Source: Mycobacterium sp. OTB74
Lineage (GTDB): Bacteria > Actinomycetota > Actinomycetes > Mycobacteriales > Mycobacteriaceae
Direction of reading: 5' to 3'
NCBI RefSeq assembly: GCF_029892685.1
Contig: NZ_JARXVD010000003.1
Span: forward strand, 124,001-188,000
Length of the DNA: 64,000 nucleotides
Shown: piece after piece, positions 58,496 through 64,000 of the stretch
Layout of the letters: each line of letters begins with the position of its first letter
How positions within the stretch are numbered: the first letter of the stretch is position 1
Notes under the pieces: model-generated
What the model was told of the DNA's origin: nothing
Databases searched by the model: none
The model's input: only the letters and a program-made list of their open reading frames with translations
Position numbers and translations under genes: made by a program

Positions 58496-59424
58496 AGCTT
58501 CAATCCCAATCCGTCGATGAATTCGATGAGGGCCGCGTTGACTTCTTCGGCCCGCTCCTGTTGTAGCCAGTGGCCGGCGCCTTCGACCATGATTTCGCGA
58601 TACTCCCCGGTCACCACGTCCCGGACCCGATTGCGCGGAGTGAAGCCGAGTACCGGGTCGGCGGTACCGGCCACAAACAGCGTCGGAACGGTGATGGTTG
58701 ATGCCGGGCTGGTTGAGGTCAGCTCCCAGTTACGGTCGAAATTGCGATACCAGTTCAGTGGGCCGGTGAAGCCGGTCTTGGTGAAGGCCGTCACGTATGT
58801 TTCGAATTCGTCCTCGGACATCCAGTCCGGCGGTTCGGGTAGCGGTCGGTCGGCCATCGTCTCGGCGGGCCCGGCGAAGCCCTCGAACGTGAGCAGGCGG
58901 CGCATGGCGGCCCGGGTATCGCGCTCGAACTCCGCATCAGCTACCCCGGGCTCCTGGAAATGCAGCATGTAGAAGAAGTTGTCGCCGAACTTCCGCCGCC
59001 AGATCTGGGTCGGCGGCGCGGTGGGCCGCGGAACCGGCGGCACGCTCAACGCCACCACCGCGTGTACCCGGTCGGGGTGGAACAGCGGAAAGTTGGTGGC
59101 CACCGTGGAGCCCCAGTCGTGCCCGACAATGACTGCGCGCTGTGCCCCGACGTCGTCGAGCAACCCGGCGATGTCTCCGGTGAGGTTGACGATGTCGTAG
59201 TCCTCGATGGTGTCCGGCCGGGACGAGCCGCCGTAGCCGCGCTGATCGGGCGCCAGCACGTGATAGCCGGCCGCAGCCAGCGCCGGGATCTGGCGCCGCC
59301 ACGAGTACGCCAATTCGGGGAATCCGTGGGCGAGCACCACGACCGGGGCACCACGTTCGCCGGCCTCTGTGACGTTCAAAGTCACGCCGTTGGTATCGAC
59401 TGACCGTCGGGTTGAACTGAGCAC
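58492..59424 (-). CDS. ephA: epoxide hydrolase EphA (Rv3617)
   Basis: A 310-residue alpha/beta hydrolase. [13 protein letters not shown] holds the oxyanion HGFP, GHDWGS carries the nucleophilic Asp, and GAGHWLQQE the catalytic His. The cap-domain Tyr residues are in GPLNWYRNF and nearby. It matches my recollection of Rv3617 closely. GTG 59424 starts the family-length product; a longer frame to 59595 overlaps the ftsH promoter. First gene of the eph-LLM-ADH-lpqG unit. Confidence 0.9.
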   Translation of the reverse strand: MLSSTRRSVDTNGVTLNVTEAGERGAPVVVLAHGFPELAYSWRRQIPALAAAGYHVLAPDQRGYGGSSRPDTIEDYDIVNLTGDIAGLLDDVGAQRAVIVGHDWGSTVATNFPLFHPDRVHAVVALSVPPVPRPTAPPTQIWRRKFGDNFFYMLHFQEPGVADAEFERDTRAAMRRLLTFEGFAGPAETMADRPLPEPPDWMSEDEFETYVTAFTKTGFTGPLNWYRNFDRNWELTSTSPASTITVPTLFVAGTADPVLGFTPRNRVRDVVTGEYREIMVEGAGHWLQQERAEEVNAALIEFIDGLGLKL

Positions 59425-59569
59425 GTTCTCAGCCAAGCAGGCCCGGCTCCCAGGGGCTAGGCACCGTCGGGAACTGCCAATCGTTGCTCTAGCGGTAACC
59501 TGTGAAGCATCCGCCATTTGTGTATCGGAAGGACCTGGCCGACGTGAACCCGTCGGCCGAAACATGTCG

Positions 59570-62071
59570 ATGAAGCGAAAAAATCTTCTACGCACCCTGA
59601 CCGTCGTTGCGGTTGTGTTGCTATTGGGCTGGTCTTTCTTCTATTTCAGTGACGACACCCGCGGCTATCACCAGGTCGACACCTCGGTGGCGCTGGCTCA
59701 GATCAACGCAGGCAATGTCACGAGTGCTCAGATCGATGACCGCGAGCAGCAGCTTCGGCTGGACCTCAAGAGCGTCGCGGCCGACACCGACAACAGCACC
59801 AAGATCATCACGTCGTACCCGACCGGTTACGCGGTGCCGCTGTTCGACGCGCTGAACGGGAAGAACGTCAAGACCAGGACAGTGGTCAACCAGGGCAGCA
59901 TCCTGGGTTCGCTGCTGGTCTATCTGCTGCCGCTGCTGCTGCTGGTCGGCCTGTTCTTCATGTTCTCCCGGATGCAGGGCGGCGGCCGGATGGGCTTCGG
60001 CTTCGGCAAGTCCCGCGCCAAGATGCTGGGCAAAGACATGCCCAAGACCACCTTCGCCGATGTCGCAGGCGTCGACGAGGCTGTCGAAGAGCTCTACGAG
60101 ATCAAGGACTTCCTGCAGAACCCCAGCCGCTACCAGGCCCTGGGCGCCAAGATCCCCAAGGGCGTGCTGCTCTACGGCCCGCCCGGTACCGGCAAGACGC
60201 TGCTGGCCCGCGCCGTGGCGGGTGAAGCCGGGGTGCCGTTCTTCACCATTTCGGGTTCTGACTTCGTCGAGATGTTCGTCGGCGTTGGCGCCTCCCGGGT
60301 GCGTGACCTGTTCGAGCAGGCCAAACAGAACAGCCCCTGCATCATCTTCGTCGACGAGATCGACGCCGTGGGCCGCCAGCGTGGCGCCGGCTTGGGCGGC
60401 GGGCACGACGAGCGCGAGCAGACGCTGAACCAGCTGCTGGTCGAGATGGACGGCTTCGGGGACCGTCAGGGTGTCATCCTGATCGCGGCCACCAACCGGC
60501 CCGACATCCTGGACCCGGCGCTGCTGCGCCCCGGCCGCTTCGACCGTCAGATCCCGGTGTCCAGCCCGGACCTGGCCGGCCGCAAGGCGGTGCTGCGGGT
60601 GCACTCAGCCGGCAAGCCTATCGCCCCCGACGCCGATCTCGACGGCCTCGCCAAGCGCACCGTCGGCATGTCCGGCGCGGACCTGGCCAACGTCATCAAC
60701 GAGGCCGCGCTGCTCACCGCCCGTGAGAACGCCACCATCATCACCGGCCCGGCCCTGGAAGAGGCCGTCGACCGGGTCGTCGGTGGCCCCCGGCGCAAGG
60801 GCCGGATCATCAGCGAGCAGGAAAAGAAGATCACCGCCTACCACGAGGCCGGGCACACCCTGGCCGGTTGGGCCATGCCACACCTGGACCCGGTGTACAA
60901 GGTGACCATCCTGGCCCGCGGTCGCACCGGCGGCCACGCCGTCGCGGTGCCCGAGGACGACAAGGGCATGCAGACCCGCTCCGAGCTGGTCGCCCGGCTG
61001 GTCATGGCTATCGGTGGCCGTGCCGCCGAAGAGTTGATCTTCCGTGAGCCCACCACCGGCGCGGTGTCCGACATCGAGAACGCCACCAAGGTCGCGCGCG
61101 CCATGGTCACCGAGTTCGGCATGAGCGCCAAGCTGGGTGCGGTCCGTTACGGCACCGAGCACGGCGACCCGTTCCTGGGCCGCAGCATGGGCACTCAGGC
61201 CGACTACAGCCACGAGGTGGCCCGCGATATCGACGACGAGGTCCGCAAGCTCATCGAGGCAGCGCACACCGAGGCCTGGGATGTGCTGACCGAATACCGC
61301 GATGTGTTGGACACCCTGGCCGGTGAGCTCCTGGAGAAGGAGACTCTGCACCGCGCCGAACTCGAGGTCATCCTTGCTGACGTCAAGAAGCGTCCGCGGC
61401 TGACCATGTTCGACGACTTCGGTGGGCGTATCCCGTCCGAAAAGCCGCCGATCAAGACTCCGGGTGAGTTGGCCATCGAGCGGGGTGAGCCGTGGCCGCC
61501 GCCGGTTGAGGAGCCGGCCTTCAAGGCTGCCATCGCTGCGGCAGCTGCGGATCAGGCGGCTGCTGCGGCAGCGGCAACTCAGGCAGCCGCCGCGGCTGCG
61601 GCAAATCAAGCTGCTGCTGTGGCAGCGGCCAATCAGGCTGCAGCCGGCACCAATGGGGTCAACGGGGCCAACGGCCACGGCGGACTCGTGAACGGCGCAT
61701 ACGGCGCGCCCGCGGGCTGGCATGCCCCGGGCTGGCCACCGCAGGGTCACCCGCAGCAGGCGCCGCCGCCGGACCGGTACGCGCCGCAGGCACCCCAGCC
61801 CGGCCGGTACGCGCCGCAGGCACCCCAGCCCGGCCGGTACGCTCCGCAGGCGCCCCAGCCCGGCCGGTACGCTCCGCAGGCGCCCCAGTCGGACCGCTAC
61901 GTGCCGCAGGGGCAGTGGTACCCGCAGCAGGGCTGGGGCCACCCCGGCCAGCAAGGTCAGCCTGGTCAGCCCGGCCCGCAGGGCGGTTACCGACCGTATC
62001 CGCAGCAACCGGCGCCGCCGCCGCAACCGAACGACGACCAGGCGCCGCCGGCGCAGGGCTCTCACGGCTGA
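59570..62071 (+). CDS. ftsH: ATP-dependent membrane zinc metalloprotease FtsH (Rv3610c)
   Basis: An 833-residue AAA+ protease that degrades membrane and regulatory proteins. Two membrane helices (about 7-25 and 105-130) flank an extracytoplasmic domain. The AAA module has Walker A GPPGTGKT, Walker [10 protein letters not shown] and the SRH region [16 protein letters not shown]. The zinc site is YHEAGHT. The long C-terminal tail (about residues 640-833) is low complexity: Ala-rich, then [10 protein letters not shown] repeats and Gln/Pro/Gly. ATG 59564 is an alternative start. folE follows after 18 bp. Confidence 0.95.
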   Translation: MKRKNLLRTLTVVAVVLLLGWSFFYFSDDTRGYHQVDTSVALAQINAGNVTSAQIDDREQQLRLDLKSVAADTDNSTKIITSYPTGYAVPLFDALNGKNVKTRTVVNQGSILGSLLVYLLPLLLLVGLFFMFSRMQGGGRMGFGFGKSRAKMLGKDMPKTTFADVAGVDEAVEELYEIKDFLQNPSRYQALGAKIPKGVLLYGPPGTGKTLLARAVAGEAGVPFFTISGSDFVEMFVGVGASRVRDLFEQAKQNSPCIIFVDEIDAVGRQRGAGLGGGHDEREQTLNQLLVEMDGFGDRQGVILIAATNRPDILDPALLRPGRFDRQIPVSSPDLAGRKAVLRVHSAGKPIAPDADLDGLAKRTVGMSGADLANVINEAALLTARENATIITGPALEEAVDRVVGGPRRKGRIISEQEKKITAYHEAGHTLAGWAMPHLDPVYKVTILARGRTGGHAVAVPEDDKGMQTRSELVARLVMAIGGRAAEELIFREPTTGAVSDIENATKVARAMVTEFGMSAKLGAVRYGTEHGDPFLGRSMGTQADYSHEVARDIDDEVRKLIEAAHTEAWDVLTEYRDVLDTLAGELLEKETLHRAELEVILADVKKRPRLTMFDDFGGRIPSEKPPIKTPGELAIERGEPWPPPVEEPAFKAAIAAAAADQAAAAAAATQAAAAAAANQAAAVAAANQAAAGTNGVNGANGHGGLVNGAYGAPAGWHAPGWPPQGHPQQAPPPDRYAPQAPQPGRYAPQAPQPGRYAPQAPQPGRYAPQAPQSDRYVPQGQWYPQQGWGHPGQQGQPGQPGPQGGYRPYPQQPAPPPQPNDDQAPPAQGSHG
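61781..61900 (+). repeat. four tandem 30-bp repeats in the ftsH tail
   Basis: Units at 61781, 61811, 61841 and 61871, each 30 bp, encode [10 protein letters not shown] three times and [10 protein letters not shown] once. The first two units are identical, the third differs slightly, the fourth more. In-frame copy-number change would alter only tail length. Confidence 0.9.
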
Positions 62072-62089
62072 CCCGAACGGAGTCCATAC

Positions 62090-62698
62090 ATGACGCGGTC
62101 GCAGAACCATACGGCCACGCTCACTGTCGCGAAGTTTGATCAGGAGCGGGCCGAAGCAGCCGTTCGTGAGCTGCTGCTTGCGGTTGGCGAAAACCCGGAG
62201 CGTGATGGGCTGCGGGACACCCCGGCCCGCGTCGCCCGGGCGTTCCAGGAAATCTTCGGCGGGTTGTACACCGACCCGGATGCGGTGCTGAACACCACGT
62301 TCGACGAGGACCACGACGAACTGGTGCTGATCAAGGACATCCCGATGTACTCGACCTGCGAGCACCACTTGGTGTCGTTCCACGGGGTCGCGCACGTCGG
62401 GTACATACCCGGCGAGGACGGCCGGGTGACCGGGCTGTCCAAGATCGCCCGGCTGGTCGACCTGTACGCCAAGCGGCCACAGGTGCAGGAGCGGTTGACC
62501 GCCCAGATCGCCGACGCGCTGATGCGCAAACTCGACCCACGCGGTGTGATCGTCGTGGTCGAGGCCGAGCACCTGTGCATGGCCATGCGTGGGGTGCGCA
62601 AGCCGGGTGCGGTGACCACCACCTCGGCGGTGCGCGGCCAATTCAAGACCGACAAGGCGTCCCGGGCCGAGGCACTGGAACTTATCCTGCGCAGGTGA
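62090..62698 (+). CDS. folE: GTP cyclohydrolase I
   Basis: A 202-residue enzyme making dihydroneopterin triphosphate, first step of folate synthesis. The zinc ligands lie in [12 protein letters not shown] and in the later [29 protein letters not shown] is the family signature. First of four coupled fol genes after ftsH. Confidence 0.96.
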   Translation: MTRSQNHTATLTVAKFDQERAEAAVRELLLAVGENPERDGLRDTPARVARAFQEIFGGLYTDPDAVLNTTFDEDHDELVLIKDIPMYSTCEHHLVSFHGVAHVGYIPGEDGRVTGLSKIARLVDLYAKRPQVQERLTAQIADALMRKLDPRGVIVVVEAEHLCMAMRGVRKPGAVTTTSAVRGQFKTDKASRAEALELILRR

Positions 62699-63540
62699 AC
62701 CTTGTGCGCAGGACCTCTCAACCCGGCGCTGCGCTCGCCCCAGTGGTGATGGGCGTGGTCAATGTGACCACCGACTCGTTCTCCGACGGCGGACGGTTTC
62801 TGGACTGCGATCGTGCGGTTGCCCACGGGCTGGAGCTGGTGGCACAGGGTGCGCAGATCATCGACGTGGGTGGCGAGTCGACTCGGCCCGGTGCCACCCG
62901 GTTGGATTCGCGGCTCGAATGTGATCGGGTGTTGCCGGTCATCAGAGACCTTGCCGCCCAAGGGATCACGGTCAGTATCGACACCATGCACGCTGATGTG
63001 GCCGCGGCTGCACTCGAGCACGGCGCTCGCATCGTCAACGACGTGTCCGGCGGCCGAGCGGACCCGAACATGGCGCCGCTGCTGGCCGAGGTCAAGTTGC
63101 CGTGGGTGCTGATGCATTGGCGCGATGTGGACCACCGGGTGCCCAGCTACACCGATGTGGTCGCCGACGTCAAAGCGGAACTGCTCGCTGCGGTGGCTGA
63201 TGCCGTGGCCGCCGGCGTAGATCCGGAGAATCTGATCATCGATCCGGGTTTGGGTTTTGCCAAGTCGGCACAACACAATTGGGCATTGCTGCGTGCGCTG
63301 CCGGAGTTTGTTGGAACCGGGGTGCCAGTACTGGTCGGGGCGTCGCGCAAGCGTTTTCTCGGGGCTCTGCTGGCCGGCCCCGACGGTGCTCCGCGGCCGC
63401 CCGACGGACGGGAGACGGCGACTGCGGTGATATCTGCACTGGCAGCGCAACACGGCGCGTGGGGCGTTCGGGTGCATGACGTGCAGGCCTCAGTGGATGC
63501 GGTGAAGGTGGTCGAAGCATGGGAAGGTGCTAATGACTGA
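62695..63540 (+). CDS. folP1: dihydropteroate synthase
   Basis: A 281-residue enzyme that condenses dihydropterin-PP with p-aminobenzoate, the sulfonamide target. Family motifs are [26 protein letters not shown] and NDVSGG, with [12 protein letters not shown] near the C terminus. The GTG at 62695 overlaps the folE stop; GTG 62704 is an alternative. It overlaps folB by 8 bp. Confidence 0.95.
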   Translation: MNLVRRTSQPGAALAPVVMGVVNVTTDSFSDGGRFLDCDRAVAHGLELVAQGAQIIDVGGESTRPGATRLDSRLECDRVLPVIRDLAAQGITVSIDTMHADVAAAALEHGARIVNDVSGGRADPNMAPLLAEVKLPWVLMHWRDVDHRVPSYTDVVADVKAELLAAVADAVAAGVDPENLIIDPGLGFAKSAQHNWALLRALPEFVGTGVPVLVGASRKRFLGALLAGPDGAPRPPDGRETATAVISALAAQHGAWGVRVHDVQASVDAVKVVEAWEGAND

Positions 63541-63910
63541 CCGAATTGAGTTGCGCGGCTTAACTGTTCGCGGCAATCACGGTGTGTTTGATCACGAGCG
63601 TGTCGATGGGCAGGACTTCGTCGTGGACATCACGGTGTGGATCGACCTGGCGGCTGCGGCGGCCAGTGACGAACTGTCCGACACCCTGGATTACGGCGCG
63701 CTGGCGCAGCGCGCAGCAGCGATCGTCGCCGGGCCGCCGCGCAATCTGATCGAGACGGTCTCAGCCGAAATCGCTGACGACGTGATGTCCGATGGACGGG
63801 TGCACGCGGTGGAGGTGGTGCTGCACAAGCCGAACGCGCCGATTCCGCTGTCGTTCAACGATGTTGCGGTGGTGGCGCGACGGTCCCGTCGAGGTGGGGA
63901 CGGTCGATGA
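63533..63910 (+). CDS. folB: dihydroneopterin aldolase
   Basis: A 125-residue enzyme making 6-hydroxymethyl-dihydropterin. It starts [23 protein letters not shown]; the conserved Tyr-53-type motif is LDYGAL, the glutamate region [11 protein letters not shown], and the catalytic Lys in [12 protein letters not shown] 63533 lies within the end of folP. Confidence 0.95.
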   Translation: MTDRIELRGLTVRGNHGVFDHERVDGQDFVVDITVWIDLAAAAASDELSDTLDYGALAQRAAAIVAGPPRNLIETVSAEIADDVMSDGRVHAVEVVLHKPNAPIPLSFNDVAVVARRSRRGGDGR

Positions 63911-64000
63911 GTTCGGTCGTGCTGTCCATCGGTTCCAACTTGGGGGACCGCTTGGCGCATCTGCAGTCGGTGGTCGACGGCCTCGGCGGATCAGTGCGCG
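63907..64000 (+). CDS. folK: 6-hydroxymethyl-7,8-dihydropterin pyrophosphokinase, 5' part
   Basis: Only the first 31 codons are in the window. They read [19 protein letters not shown], the invariant HPPK start (SxGSNxGDR). The ATG overlaps the folB stop by 4 bp. The gene continues past the right edge. Confidence 0.92.
   Translation, partial: MSSVVLSIGSNLGDRLAHLQSVVDGLGGSVR

Noticed and set aside
61781-61900. CRISPR array
   Set aside because: The repeats are contiguous without spacers and lie in frame inside ftsH.
60605-62641. 678-residue minus-strand frame opposite ftsH and folE
   Set aside because: Antisense shadow; ftsH and folE are certain.

Overview
The window is about 64 kb of high-GC actinobacterial chromosome. 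Gene content and order follow the Mycobacterium tuberculosis segment running from Rv3677c down to Rv3606c (Rv numbers are recalled, not searched). Mycobacterial markers include marP, the Ssd/Tad pilus locus, two small RNAs that look like Ms1/MTS2823 and 6C/B11, the Rv3645-type adenylate cyclase, ppgS, lpqG, ephA and ftsH followed by the folate genes. The ESX/Esp, PE/PPE and dpp genes that M. tuberculosis has in this interval are missing, and several catabolic genes are present instead. This suggests an environmental, probably fast-growing Mycobacterium/Mycolicibacterium.

Layout. 0-12 kb: MBL hydrolase, crp, a coupled nth-thioredoxin-Nudix-marP operon, ephE with a holin-like membrane protein, a secreted serine protease, acs, a Fic-like protein with a degraded motif, and an Ms1-like RNA. 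12-17 kb: HAD phosphatase, 6C RNA, then the Tad/Flp pilus operon (ssd, ATPase, TadB/TadC-like, Flp pilin, TadE/TadG-like). 17-28 kb: Rv3651-like PAS protein, DEAD/DEAH helicase, cspA, topA, membrane adenylate cyclase, holB and tRNA-Thr(CGT). 28-31.6 kb: accessory region with a 1.4-kb mini-island flanked by the tRNA-Thr 3' end and a second copy of it, a carboxymuconolactone decarboxylase-like gene, a phage-type lysin B gene and a small pseudogene. 31.6-38.6 kb: Rv3635-like polytopic protein, galE, an N-acyl-D-amino-acid deacylase with its TetR regulator, and a DapA-like gene divergent from a LysR regulator.

38.6-46.2 kb is the most interesting part. It is a five-gene minus-strand operon in which a Pls/PosA-type membrane NRPS with a lysine-like adenylation code is coupled to an M1 aminopeptidase, a MOP-type flippase, the polyprenyl-phosphate galactosaminyl synthase PpgS and a DUF2304 protein. 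Both ends of this operon can be read as envelope positive-charge chemistry.

46.2-64 kb: aldehyde dehydrogenase, UraD-like protein, ppa, dacB, a zincin, tilS, hpt and a molybdopterin oxidoreductase. A coupled flavin monooxygenase/epoxide hydrolase/alcohol dehydrogenase cassette ends in lpqG. Last come ftsH and the folate operon folE-folP-folB-folK, the last cut by the window edge.

Operons are tight, with frequent GTGA/ATGA 4-bp overlaps and many GTG starts. Start codons were chosen from overlap, Shine-Dalgarno and family length and are less certain than stops.
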